Of a stretch of DNA of 43,196 nt, positions 32,213 to 40,207 are shown in pieces. This DNA comes from Vulcanimicrobiota bacterium (GTDB taxonomy: Bacteria > Vulcanimicrobiota > Xenobia > Xenobiales > JADMJV01). Each line of letters begins with the position of its first letter. Position 1 is the first letter of the stretch. Position numbers and translations under genes: made by a program. The stretch covers positions 1 to 43,196 of the forward strand of contig JAEXNA010000068.1 in assembly GCA_023447635.1 (NCBI GenBank), read 5' to 3'. The notes under the pieces were generated by a model. The model saw only the letters and a list, made by a program, of their open reading frames with translations. It ran no database searches and had not been told where the DNA came from.

Positions 32213-33439
32213 ATGGCTCAAGACTTGGCGATCCCGGTTCTCGACGAAGAAGCTCGTCTGCAGGTGGTTCACTCTCTCGAACTGCTGGACACGCCTCCCG
32301 AAGAGCGCTTTGACCGGGTCTGCCGCTTGGCCCAGGACCTGCTGGGCGCCTCGGTCGCCTACGTCTCGCTGATCGAGCGGGACCGCCAGTTCTACAAGTC
32401 CGGCTGCGGCCTGGGTGGGGTCACCGAAACGCCTCGCGACTTCTCGCTGTGCAACTTTACCATCACCCAGCCCGGGCCGGTGCTGGCGCTCGACACCCTG
32501 GAACACCCGGTGTTTCGGGAGAGCCCGTACGTGACGGGGCCGCCCAACGTGCGCTTCTACCTGGGGATTCCGCTGACCGTGAAAGGTCAGCGCGTCGGCA
32601 CCTTGTGCACGATGGATTTTGCGCCCCGCGAAGGGGTGTCCGAGAAACAGATAGCCCAACTGGACACCCTGGCCCGCGTCACCGAGACCGAACTACTGCT
32701 CAAGGACACCCTGGAGACCCAGGCGCTCCTGCTACAACACCGCAACGAACTTCGAGAGAAAAACGAGTTTGTGCGCCGCGTGCTGGGCCGCTACGTGACC
32801 GACGAAGTGGCCGAACACGTGCTGGCCGCTCCAGAAGAGCTACATCTCGGCGGCGAACGTCGTGAAGTCACCATCCTGATGTCCGACCTGCGCGGCTTCA
32901 CCGTGATGTCGGACCGGATGGACCCCGAGCGGGTCGTCACCGTGCTCAACCACTACCTGCACCACATGGTCGAGATCGTCCTGAAGTGGGGCGGCACCAT
33001 CGACGAGATCATCGGCGACGCCCTGCTGATCATCTTTGGAGCTCCGCTTCCGATGGACGACCACGCCGAACGCGCGGCCTCTTGCGCCATCGAGATGCAG
33101 CGCGGAATGGCTGCGGTGAACGAGGCGCTGGCAGGCGAGGGGCTGCCTCCGATCGCTTGCGGCATCGGTCTGAACACGGGAGAAGTGGTGGTCGGCAACA
33201 TAGGCTCGGAAAAGCGCATGAAATACAGCGTGGTCGGCAGCCCGGTCAACCTGACCGCCCGTATCGAGTCGCTGACCATCGGGGGTCAAGTGCTGGCTTC
33301 GGAGTCGACGCTGAGCGCCCTTGGCGGCAAAGCCCGGGTCGACGGCAAGCTGCGCGTCAACATGAAAGGGTTCGACCGCCCCGTCACCATCTACGAGATC
33401 GGCGGCATCGGCGACCTGATAGCGCCGGAACACTCCTAA
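32213..33439 (+). CDS. GAF-domain class III nucleotide cyclase
   Basis: The 408-residue soluble protein has a GAF domain at about 28-170 (ELLDTPPEERFDRVCRLA; FYLGIPLTVKGQRVGTLC), a short coiled coil (about 175-205) and a class III cyclase domain at about 215-390. Both metal Asp residues are present: ILMSDLRGFT and IIGDALLIIFGAP. The transition-state residues lie in SVVGSPVNLTARIES. The purine-specifying positions are not the classic Lys and Asp/Thr of adenylate cyclases: here TIDEIIGD has Glu, and GSPVN has Ser-Pro. The product, cAMP or another cyclic nucleotide, is therefore open. The GAF region resembles those of stand-alone histidine-kinase sensors. No cyclic-nucleotide effector is encoded nearby. 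Confidence 0.9.
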   Translation: MAQDLAIPVLDEEARLQVVHSLELLDTPPEERFDRVCRLAQDLLGASVAYVSLIERDRQFYKSGCGLGGVTETPRDFSLCNFTITQPGPVLALDTLEHPVFRESPYVTGPPNVRFYLGIPLTVKGQRVGTLCTMDFAPREGVSEKQIAQLDTLARVTETELLLKDTLETQALLLQHRNELREKNEFVRRVLGRYVTDEVAEHVLAAPEELHLGGERREVTILMSDLRGFTVMSDRMDPERVVTVLNHYLHHMVEIVLKWGGTIDEIIGDALLIIFGAPLPMDDHAERAASCAIEMQRGMAAVNEALAGEGLPPIACGIGLNTGEVVVGNIGSEKRMKYSVVGSPVNLTARIESLTIGGQVLASESTLSALGGKARVDGKLRVNMKGFDRPVTIYEIGGIGDLIAPEHS

Positions 33440-33502
33440 ACTGCCACAGCATGCGGTCCAGGAAGGTCGAGGGCGAAAACGCTGCGAACTAACGTTACTT
33501 TT

Positions 33503-33519
33503 GGAGGTAGTCTCGATTG
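33503..33519 (+). promoter_or_regulatory. Shine-Dalgarno site fixing a TTG start
   Basis: GGAGG at 33503-33507 stands 9 bases before TTG 33517. It is one of the strongest ribosome binding sites in the window and supports the TTG start of the ATP-grasp gene. Confidence 0.8.
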
Positions 33520-35193
33520 GAACGTCCCAGGCATAACATTAGCGTCACGAATCTCGACGGAGGCGGTACCCAAACCGTCGACCGCCCCAACGGCCCCGCC
33601 GCGCCCCTCCCCTGGGAAGGTAGCGCCGCCGCCGACTGGGCCGAACTCATGCGGCCCGAACCCGGCTCGGCCGAAGAAGAGGCCCGCTTTCAAGAGCTTT
33701 ACTCGCAACTACCTCAGCTCTGGAGCAACCTGCAGACCGACGGCCACGTCGAGCAGACCGTGCTGGTGGTCCCTTCGATGTCGCTGGACAAAGAAGAGCT
33801 GACCAAACTCAAAGGCGCGCCCCACTACGAAGAGCGCCTGCTCTTCTTGCTGATCCTCTTGGCCCTGCCCAAAACCCGGGTGATCTTCGTGACCTCGGAG
33901 CCGATCCACCCTCACATCATCGACTACTACCTGCAGCTGCTGCCGGGCATCCCGTTCTCGCATGCCCGCCGTCGCCTGGAGATGTTCTCGACCTACGACT
34001 CTTCCAACAAGAGCCTGACCCAGAAGATCCTCGAGCGTCCGGCCTTGATGCGCCGTATCCGTAAGGCGATCGGGCAGGCCAAGAACACCCACATGACCTG
34101 CTTCAACGTGACCCAGCTGGAAAAACAGCTCTCCGTCGCGCTGAGCATTCCGCTGCTCGGGCCCGACCCCAAGCACCTGCACTACGGCTCGAAGAGCGGT
34201 TCGCGCAAGCTGTTCCGCGAGGCCGGCGTACCGATGCCCGACGGCTACGAAGACCTCAAGAACGAAGACGAGGTGTTCGACAAGATTGTCCAGCTGTGGA
34301 AGGACCATCCCGGGCTGAAGAAGGTCGTGATCAAGATCAACGAAGGCTTCTCTGGCGAAGGCAATGCGATCTTCCCGATGGACTGCCTCAAAGGCGTGAC
34401 CGACGCCGACGAGGCTCGCAAGATCCTGACCGTCGAGGTTCCCAAGCAGGCGCGCTACCAGGCGCCCGGCATGAACTGGGACGGCTTCATCGCGAAGTTC
34501 CGCGAGATGGAGGGCATCGTCGAAGAGTTCCTGGAGGGCGACGGCAAGGAGTCGCCTTCGGTCCAGCTGCGCATTACTCCGATGGGAGAGTCGCAGCTGA
34601 TCTCGACCCACGACCAGATCCTGGGCGGACCGGACGGTCAGGTCTTCATCGGCTGCTCCTTCCCCGCAGCTCCGACCTACCAGCCTCCGCTGCACGAAGC
34701 GGGCGCGAAGATCGGCGAGGTGCTGGCTAAAACCGGTGTGGTCGGTCGCCTGTCGATCGACTTCATGGCGATCCCCAACGGCGAAGGCGGTTGGAACATG
34801 TTCGCCATCGAGATCAATCTGCGCAAAGGCGGAACGACTCACCCGTTCCGCACCCTGCAGTTCTTGACCGGCGGCAAGTACGACTCGGCCACGGGCACTT
34901 TTCAGAGCGGGTCGGCCGTGCCGAAGTACTACTTCGCCTCGGACAATCTGGAGAACGAGAAGTACAAGGGGCTGATGCCGGAAGATCTGATCGACATCGT
35001 CACCTACACCGGGCTGCACTACAACAGTTCGTCCAACACCGGCGTGGTGTTCCACATGATCGGCGCCCTGTCCGAGTTCGGTAAGGTCGGCGTCACCTGC
35101 GTAGGCGACTCGCCCGAAGAGGCCAAGGAGCTTTACCAGCGCACTCTCGAGACGCTGGACTGGGCCGTGACTTCGAGCGACTGGATCGTTTAG
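33517..35193 (+). CDS. ATP-grasp ligase, PGM1-like peptide/amino-acid ligase family
   Basis: The 558-residue protein has an N-terminal pre-ATP-grasp region (about 60-215, with VVPSMSLDKEELTKL and VIFVTSEPIHPHIIDYYL). An ATP-grasp fold runs from about 225 to 455: GSKSGSRKLFREAGVPMPDG, a lysine-bearing VVIKINEGFSGEGNAIF, VEEFLEG, then metal ligands in SIDFMAI and FAIEINLRKGGTTHP. A C-terminal domain follows. This layout recalls carboxylate-amine ligases related to PGM1 of pheganomycin biosynthesis (family memory, not searched), which join amino acids or peptides through an acyl-phosphate. The substrate here is unknown. There is no peptide synthetase or precursor cluster beside it. The next gene starts 17 bases downstream, so the pair probably acts together. 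Confidence 0.85.
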   Translation: MERPRHNISVTNLDGGGTQTVDRPNGPAAPLPWEGSAAADWAELMRPEPGSAEEEARFQELYSQLPQLWSNLQTDGHVEQTVLVVPSMSLDKEELTKLKGAPHYEERLLFLLILLALPKTRVIFVTSEPIHPHIIDYYLQLLPGIPFSHARRRLEMFSTYDSSNKSLTQKILERPALMRRIRKAIGQAKNTHMTCFNVTQLEKQLSVALSIPLLGPDPKHLHYGSKSGSRKLFREAGVPMPDGYEDLKNEDEVFDKIVQLWKDHPGLKKVVIKINEGFSGEGNAIFPMDCLKGVTDADEARKILTVEVPKQARYQAPGMNWDGFIAKFREMEGIVEEFLEGDGKESPSVQLRITPMGESQLISTHDQILGGPDGQVFIGCSFPAAPTYQPPLHEAGAKIGEVLAKTGVVGRLSIDFMAIPNGEGGWNMFAIEINLRKGGTTHPFRTLQFLTGGKYDSATGTFQSGSAVPKYYFASDNLENEKYKGLMPEDLIDIVTYTGLHYNSSSNTGVVFHMIGALSEFGKVGVTCVGDSPEEAKELYQRTLETLDWAVTSSDWIV

Positions 35194-35210
35194 GAAGCTA
35201 GGGGGAAGTC

Positions 35211-35654
35211 GTGGCCAGAAGCAACAGTCAAGGATCCTTCTACGGAGGCGGTCGCACGCCCAAAGAAGAGACCGAGGCGACGCCTCCGGAGTACGACTTT
35301 CCCCTGGAGAAGCCCACCGCCAAAGAGGTCGCGGCCGAACTTCGGGGCGACAGCTTCGTGATCACGCTCAAAGCGGTGAACGAGCCCGTCATCGATATCT
35401 TCCTGGACCAACTTCCCGCCTTCCGAGGCAAAGACGACGCCAACTTCGTCTTCATGATCCCGCGTGGCCAGAAGTTCCGCTACTACTGCGTGCCGTTCAA
35501 GCTGGTGCTGCCCATGCTGAAATGGGTGAAGCTCTCGACGGAAAAACGGCCACGCTGGCAGCTCCATCTGGTGCCTAGCGCTCACAAACTGGTGGGGCGT
35601 AATGGTCCAAGAGTGGAAAACGTCAACCTGCTGCCGTACTACAACACCCACTAG
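35211..35654 (+). CDS. Small protein of unknown function paired with the ATP-grasp ligase
   Basis: The 147-residue soluble protein starts at GTG 35211 with GGGGGAAG just upstream. The first roughly 35 residues are polar and flexible (SNSQGSFYGGGRTPKEE). The rest is mixed alpha/beta with a basic C-terminal half (WVKLSTEKRPRWQLHLVP; GRNGPRVENVNLLPYY). No known family is recognised. The 17-base spacing after the ATP-grasp gene and the terminator that follows show a two-gene unit. It may be a substrate, carrier or specificity partner of the ligase; that is inference only. Confidence 0.8.
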   Translation: MARSNSQGSFYGGGRTPKEETEATPPEYDFPLEKPTAKEVAAELRGDSFVITLKAVNEPVIDIFLDQLPAFRGKDDANFVFMIPRGQKFRYYCVPFKLVLPMLKWVKLSTEKRPRWQLHLVPSAHKLVGRNGPRVENVNLLPYYNTH

Positions 35655-35655
35655 C

Positions 35656-35703
35656 AGCTTCTAGCCATAAAAGCTTCTAGCCATAAAAGCTTCTAGCCAT
35701 AAA
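35656..35703 (+). repeat. Three tandem copies of a 16-bp unit
   Basis: AGCTTCTAGCCATAAA is repeated exactly at 35656-35671, 35672-35687 and 35688-35703. It begins one base after the stop codon and runs straight into the terminator stem. Because 16 is not a multiple of 3, the TAG in each copy falls in a different forward frame. Confidence 0.95.
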
Positions 35704-35730
35704 AAACGAGGGCTCTCGCCCTCGTTTTTT
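35701..35730. terminator. Bidirectional intrinsic terminator
   Basis: A perfect 13-bp palindromic stem (35701-35713 with 35718-35730) has the loop TCTC. AAAAAA on the left and TTTTTT on the right serve as U-tracts for both strands. It ends the ATP-grasp unit and the converging orphan gene. Confidence 0.95.
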
Positions 35731-35752
35731 ATTTCTTGGGATGGAAGATGGG

Positions 35753-37249
35753 TCAGATATCGAGCGTCAGCGGCGCCGTGGCGCTTTGGGCTGCCTGAGC
35801 CGTCACGGTCTGAGCCGCCTGAGCCTGCAGCGTCTTTTGGAAGCTGGGGTCCGAAGCCGCCAAAATCGCTTCTTCCTGTGGCAGTCGCTCGAGCCAGAAG
35901 TTGCGCAGCCAGCTATAGGCCTCGTCGATGGTAGCTTTCGGGTTAGCGAAACCAGTCGGCTGCTCGGACACCTTCAGCGCCAGGTACAGCTTGTTGGCGA
36001 CCTTGCCGTGATCTTCGGCCAGGAACGCGGACGGCAGCTGCGGGATACCGCGGTCGTGATGGTGGTTGAAGCTCAGGAAGCCGATGGCGTAGCGCAGCTC
36101 TTTGCTGTCGATCTTTTTCTTCTCCTGATTCATCTCGGACTTCCAGACGCTCTGCATGACCTCGAGCTTCTCTTTTTGGACGTCGCTAAGGTTGTGCTCT
36201 TTCTCGTAGATCTTGCGCTTGGTGTAGATCGACGAGGCGTGGCGCATGTCGTGCAGATAGAAGTCGCCGCCGGGCCGGTTGAAGCCGTCGGCGGCTTCGG
36301 GCTCGGGAGTTACCCCCATCAAGAACATGTCGTGCGGGAGTAGCTGCATGAAGACTCCCGGGCCCAACGAGCGTGCTACCGGCAAAGAGACGAGCTTGAG
36401 TTCGTCCTTGTTGAAGAAGTCCTTGGCAAAGGCATCCTGGGCCCAGCGGATACCCTGGTCGCCAGCCTCTTTGCGAAACAGCTTGTGGTCGTTGTCCTTG
36501 TAGCGGCGGTACTCTTCTTTGATGTCGCCGCTCTCTTTGCCCAGGAGATGCCTGTCGATCGGCATCATCGCACGGTCGCGCAGGCTAAGGTCCTCGTCGT
36601 CGAAGTGACCCAGGGCGGTGGCCGAGAACGAGGCTAACTCTTGCAGGCGCCGGTAGGAGATCGAGTCGTCCTTGATATGCCCCTGGATGTCGGCTTGCAA
36701 CTCCTTGAGGAATTTGACGCCAGTGGCGTAGTCCTTGTCGGCGATCCATTGGAACGGATTGAAGAAGTCGCCGATAGCGGCGAAGGCGGCCTTGATTCCC
36801 GTGCGCTCCGCCGTCTCGCGAGGGCGAACCCCCATCTTCTCTTCAAGCTTACCGATCTCTTCGCTGATATGGCCGTCGAGGTCCTGAAGGACAGGCATCC
36901 CGAAATCGGCCATCTCGAACTGATAAGGGTCCTCCGGAGTCAGCGCCTTCTGAGCCTCGAAGCGAGCTTCGAGGTCTTTCTTATAGGCGCGAGGGTCGGC
37001 CAGGACCTGTCCGATGAAGGCGTTCTGCTCGGCCTGCTTGGCGTTGGCCTTGGCGTGCAGCGCCAACTGCTCGGGTTTGATCTGAAGGGCTGGGGAGTTG
37101 GGATCGATCTTGACCGCTCGCGGGTCGAAGCTATCGAGATGCGCCGGAGTATAAAACTGAGGCCGAGCCCCCTTTTCCGCCGTCATCTCTGGCAAAATCG
37201 ACGCCATCCGCTGGCGTACCGGGCTGTTCAAAGGGATGTTGGTGTTCAT
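35753..37249 (-). CDS. Large orphan protein of unknown function, His-rich motifs
   Basis: I do not recognise this 498-residue protein. It is soluble, without signal peptide or TM segments, strongly charged and mostly helical. His residues cluster in the second half: LPHDMF (306), HDMRH (333-337) and NHHHDRG (396-398). These could form a metal site (inference). The last 25 residues are an Ala/Gln/Thr repeat (AQAAQTVTAQAAQSATA). ATG 37249 has AAGGAAGG-type purines about 10 bases upstream; a TTG one codon earlier is unlikely. It has its own upstream region after ppa, with inverted repeats, and ends at the bidirectional terminator, so it is probably a single-gene unit. Confidence 0.78.
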   Translation of the reverse strand: MNTNIPLNSPVRQRMASILPEMTAEKGARPQFYTPAHLDSFDPRAVKIDPNSPALQIKPEQLALHAKANAKQAEQNAFIGQVLADPRAYKKDLEARFEAQKALTPEDPYQFEMADFGMPVLQDLDGHISEEIGKLEEKMGVRPRETAERTGIKAAFAAIGDFFNPFQWIADKDYATGVKFLKELQADIQGHIKDDSISYRRLQELASFSATALGHFDDEDLSLRDRAMMPIDRHLLGKESGDIKEEYRRYKDNDHKLFRKEAGDQGIRWAQDAFAKDFFNKDELKLVSLPVARSLGPGVFMQLLPHDMFLMGVTPEPEAADGFNRPGGDFYLHDMRHASSIYTKRKIYEKEHNLSDVQKEKLEVMQSVWKSEMNQEKKKIDSKELRYAIGFLSFNHHHDRGIPQLPSAFLAEDHGKVANKLYLALKVSEQPTGFANPKATIDEAYSWLRNFWLERLPQEEAILAASDPSFQKTLQAQAAQTVTAQAAQSATAPLTLDI

Positions 37250-37289
37250 CAAGCCTTGCCTTCCTGACCACCCTGTTGAGGATGGCTCG

Positions 37290-37315
37290 TTGTCGCAACT
37301 GTACCATTACGACAA
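37290..37315. promoter_or_regulatory. Inverted repeat, possible operator upstream of the orphan gene
   Basis: TTGTCG (37290-37295) and CGACAA (37310-37315) form an inverted repeat with half-sites 20 bases apart, 41-66 bases before the ATG of the minus-strand gene. A second near-palindrome, GTTAACATGTAAAC (37361-37374), lies further upstream. Regulator and role are unknown. Confidence 0.35.
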
Positions 37316-37405
37316 GGAAGATTTCTGGCTACCAGGCACCGCTCCTATTGTTGACGGAAAGTTAACATGTAAACATCCGCAACCCTCAAGGACCCTGGGA
37401 AGAGC

Positions 37406-38098
37406 TTAAAGCTCGCTCAGGTGCTGAATCATGCTCTCGTAACGAGCACCGGGGTCGCGGAACTTCTCTTTGTAGTCGTCGAGCGACAACTCCATGATAC
37501 GGAGCGCCTCGCTGCGGCCGTAGATCGCATCGATCTGGACCTTACGGGCCTTGGTGTTGCTGGGCAGATCCTTATAAGAGAGGAAGTAGTGGATCAGGCG
37601 GTCCATCAGCCCTTCGGGTAGGCCAGTGACATCGCCGATCTGGCCGAACACGGCATCGTCCTTCATAACGGCGATGATCTTATCATCGGCCTCATTCGAG
37701 TCGATCATGCGAATACCGCCGATCGGGATCGCCTTGATAAGGAAGTCGCCGTGCATGATAGCGCGCTCGGTCAGAACGCAGATGTCGATCGGGTCGCCGT
37801 CGCCTTCCAGGCCGTCGATGCCCGACTGCTCGGCCGAGTAGCGGCCGACTCGCTCGCCGCAGTAGGTGCGCGGCACGAAGCCGTAAAGGCAGGGCGCCTG
37901 CGAGGAGAACTTCTGCGGACGGTCCAGCATCAGGTAGCCGCTGGTCTTGTCGATCTCGTACTTCACCGTGTCGGTGGGCACTTGCTCGATGAAGGCGGTC
38001 ACCTCGGCCGGGGCGGCCGGACCAGGGTGGACGCCATGCCAGGGATGAGGCTTGAAATAGAGTTTCATCAACTCCTTAAGATCGCTTGGCTTGCTCAT
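37406..38098 (-). CDS. ppa: Inorganic pyrophosphatase, family I
   Basis: The 230-residue protein has the soluble family I signature DGDPIDICVL, with three metal-binding Asp residues, a VKYEIDK strand, the LDRPQKFSSQAPCLYGFVPRT substrate region and a later DDKIIAV. It hydrolyses pyrophosphate to phosphate, pulling biosynthetic reactions forward. It is somewhat longer than the roughly 175-residue bacterial enzymes because of N- and C-terminal extensions (HPWHGVHPGPAAP; the ELSLDDYKEKF tail). It lies 67 bases downstream of the IMP dehydrogenase gene on the same strand. GTP biosynthesis yields pyrophosphate, so co-expression makes sense (inference). Shine-Dalgarno AAGGGA directly precedes ATG 38098. 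Confidence 0.93.
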   Translation of the reverse strand: MSKPSDLKELMKLYFKPHPWHGVHPGPAAPAEVTAFIEQVPTDTVKYEIDKTSGYLMLDRPQKFSSQAPCLYGFVPRTYCGERVGRYSAEQSGIDGLEGDGDPIDICVLTERAIMHGDFLIKAIPIGGIRMIDSNEADDKIIAVMKDDAVFGQIGDVTGLPEGLMDRLIHYFLSYKDLPSNTKARKVQIDAIYGRSEALRIMELSLDDYKEKFRDPGARYESMIQHLSEL

Positions 38099-38165
38099 TC
38101 CCTTGCTTGTCCTTCCAACTGGTATGCCCCCCGGTTCGCAGAACGGCGCGCTCGCGCCTTCATGA

Positions 38166-39656
38166 TCAGCTGCGGAAAATGGAGGTTCCGCCCTCTTGCT
38201 GCGAACCGATGGTCTGCCGCTCGAGGCGAACGTCGCGGCGGAACTCTTCCAGGTCCTGACAGCCGCAGGAGGACAGAGTGCCCATGATCGCCTTCAGGTC
38301 GCGCGGCAAGATGTCGTGCAGCGAGCCCTTGAACAGCACATACCCCTCTTCGCCCTCGATGACGAAGGTGCGGGGGTCGTCTTGCTGATAGCGGCGCACG
38401 TTCTTGGCTCGAGCCGAGGCTTCGCCCCAGTACGGCTTGACGGTCACCGAGACGTCGGAGACCTGCCCCGAGAACAGCACCGGTAGGCGCTTGGTGAACG
38501 AGGTGGTGGGCGACTCGGCGAAGCCGGCGAAGTATTTGCCCATCATCAGGATATCCGCGCCCAGCGCCAGCGCCACGGCCATATCGCCGGTGCCTTCCAG
38601 GCCGCCGTCCGAGATGATCGGCAGATACTTGCCCGTTTTCTGCGCCCAGGCGTCGCGAGCACGCGCTACGGCGCGCACGGCGGTCGCCTGACCGCGTCCG
38701 ATCGCTTTGACCCGGCGGGTGGTACAGATCGAGCCCGAACCGATCCCCACCTTCACGGCGTCGGCGCCGGATTCGGCCAGGTAGTGGAAACCTTCGGCGT
38801 CAACCACGTTACCAGCCACAACCGGCACGCCCAACTCTTTGGCGGCTTCTACGGTCGAGCGCATGAACTGCGAGTAGCCGTCGGAGGCGTCGATGCACAG
38901 GGCGTCGGCCCCCGCTTTGACACACAGACGCGCCCGCTCCAGGTCTTCGCCGTGGGTCGACATGGCGGCGGCAACGCGCAGCCGCTTCGAGGCGTCGATG
39001 GAGGCGCGCGGAAACTGCTGGGCGTTCTTCAAGTCACGGAAAAACACCACCGAGCGCAGGCGGTCCTGGTCGTCGACCACGCAGAGCACACCGAGGCCCA
39101 TCTCGAACACCTTGTCGTTAGCCTCAGAGAGGCTCATCCCCTCACGACCCACCACCAGTTTCTCTCGGGGGATCATCCGCTCCGCCACGGTCAGGTCGCC
39201 GTCGCGCTTGGGGTGATACTTCTTTTCCGTGATCAGCCCGAGCAGATGCCCCTCTTCGTCGGTGACGGGAAAGGTGGAGTAGCCGCTGCGGGCCTCCATC
39301 TCCAGCAGTTCTCGCAGCGGGGTGTGAGGGCGAACGGTCAGCACGTCTTCGACGAAGCCGCTCTTGAAGCGCTTGACCGCCTCGATCTGGGCGACCTGGT
39401 CCTCGACCTCGACCCGACCGGCGGGCAGCACCGAGAGACCGCCGTGCTGAGCCAGCGCGATGGCGAGTTCGCTCCCGCTAACTGACTCCATAGCCGCGCT
39501 CATGAAGGGGATGGCCAGGGGGAGGCCTTCGGCCAGGCGCCCGGCCAGGGAGACAGAAGAGAGACCGTGCTCGGAGCGAGTCTCGCGCGGGAGCAAGATG
39601 AACTCGCGGAAAGTGGCGCTACGGTCGTGGGAAATCTTGGGGTCGTCACTCAACAT
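38166..39656 (-). CDS. guaB: IMP dehydrogenase, divergent type
   Basis: The 496-residue protein has an IMPDH barrel with the catalytic Cys311 loop (GIGSGSICTTRR) and a CBS pair inserted at about 100-215 (YSTFPVTDEEGHLLGLIT; GVLCVVDDQDRLRS). It oxidises IMP to XMP with NAD, the first committed step to GMP. Its signature blocks differ from the common bacterial form: AIGRGQATAV follows the Cys loop, and the mobile flap reads KPYWGEASARAKNVRRYQ. The ESPTTSFTKRLPV and LSSCGCQDLEEF segments fit the same divergent branch, which recalls Tritrichomonas-type IMPDH. The start (ATG 39656) has AAGG about 9 bases upstream. ppa follows. Confidence 0.9.
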   Translation of the reverse strand: MLSDDPKISHDRSATFREFILLPRETRSEHGLSSVSLAGRLAEGLPLAIPFMSAAMESVSGSELAIALAQHGGLSVLPAGRVEVEDQVAQIEAVKRFKSGFVEDVLTVRPHTPLRELLEMEARSGYSTFPVTDEEGHLLGLITEKKYHPKRDGDLTVAERMIPREKLVVGREGMSLSEANDKVFEMGLGVLCVVDDQDRLRSVVFFRDLKNAQQFPRASIDASKRLRVAAAMSTHGEDLERARLCVKAGADALCIDASDGYSQFMRSTVEAAKELGVPVVAGNVVDAEGFHYLAESGADAVKVGIGSGSICTTRRVKAIGRGQATAVRAVARARDAWAQKTGKYLPIISDGGLEGTGDMAVALALGADILMMGKYFAGFAESPTTSFTKRLPVLFSGQVSDVSVTVKPYWGEASARAKNVRRYQQDDPRTFVIEGEEGYVLFKGSLHDILPRDLKAIMGTLSSCGCQDLEEFRRDVRLERQTIGSQQEGGTSIFRS

Positions 39657-39755
39657 GGAACTCGCCTTCGGGTGGACGATGCGAGACCCTGCCGTCGGCT
39701 AGAGCGGGCCTGGGGCGGGCAGAGTGGTGTGTGCCGGACGGAGGGAAATTTGCTG

Positions 39756-39784
39756 TTGACAGAGCTATCCGAGTTCGCTAGTAT
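39756..39784 (+). promoter_or_regulatory. Sigma70-type promoter of tRNA-Ile
   Basis: TTGACA (39756-39761) matches the -35 consensus fully. Exactly 17 bases later stands TAGTAT (39779-39784), four of six matches to the -10. Transcription would start near 39791, about 37 bases before the mature tRNA. Confidence 0.8.
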
Positions 39785-39827
39785 CCAGGGGCGCTAGCGG
39801 CTGCGGTTTTGATTGCCCCGACAACGG

Positions 39828-39904
39828 GCGGTTATAGCTCAGTAGGTTAGAGCGCGTCCCTGATAAGGACGAGGTCCCAGGTTCGAGTCCTGGTAACCGC
39901 ACCA
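39828..39904 (+). tRNA. tRNA-Ile (anticodon GAT)
   Basis: A full cloverleaf is readable. The acceptor stem GCGGTTA pairs with TAACCGC (39894-39900). The D stem is GCTC/GAGC, the anticodon stem CGTCC/GGACG with loop CTGATAA (GAT at 39862-39864), and the T arm carries GTTCGAGTC. CCA is encoded (39902-39904). Here it has its own promoter and terminator rather than lying in a 16S-23S spacer. Confidence 0.98.
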
Positions 39905-39916
39905 CAATTAGCGCAG

Positions 39917-39941
39917 AAAGCCCTCCACGGAGGGCTTTTTT
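39917..39941 (+). terminator. Intrinsic terminator after tRNA-Ile
   Basis: The AAGCCCTC/GAGGGCTT stem (39918-39925 with 39930-39937) has loop CACG and a run of six T residues. It stands 13 bases past the tRNA end, so tRNA-Ile is a single-gene transcript. Confidence 0.92.
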
Positions 39942-40207
39942 CATTTCCGGTAGAGTTGATGGCGGCTGATTAGTGGCTGTTGCGAAGCTGGAAAGAGGGA
40001 TGAGGCGACACCCAATCCGACACCCGGGCCCGCCGCGGCGCCCTACCGTTCTTGGCGCCTCGCAGCCCATGGCCGCCGCGGCGTCGAAGCTATCGCCCAC
40101 TGCAAAACGGAAGCTTTCGCGTCGGGCGCGTGGCCGAGGCGCCAGGGAGAACTGGGTGATGTGGGGCCGTGAGGGGAGGCCGTCAACGAACGGAGAAGCC
40201 TGTGGGG
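39942..40207. other. Spacer without a supported gene
   Basis: Open frames here (for example + strand 39973-40251) are Arg/Pro/Ala-rich with no domain and overlap the start of the next ORF. I see no coding pattern and no recognisable promoter for the following ORF. Confidence 0.4.

Noticed and set aside
35656..35703. Short tandem repeats considered as a CRISPR remnant
   Set aside because: The units are only 16 bp, adjacent with no spacers, and there are no cas genes.
39765..40100. Minus-strand open frame with an LPGLEPGTSSLSGTRS-like stretch
   Set aside because: It is the reverse translation of the tRNA-Ile gene, a well-known spurious protein pattern; the tRNA fold explains the sequence.
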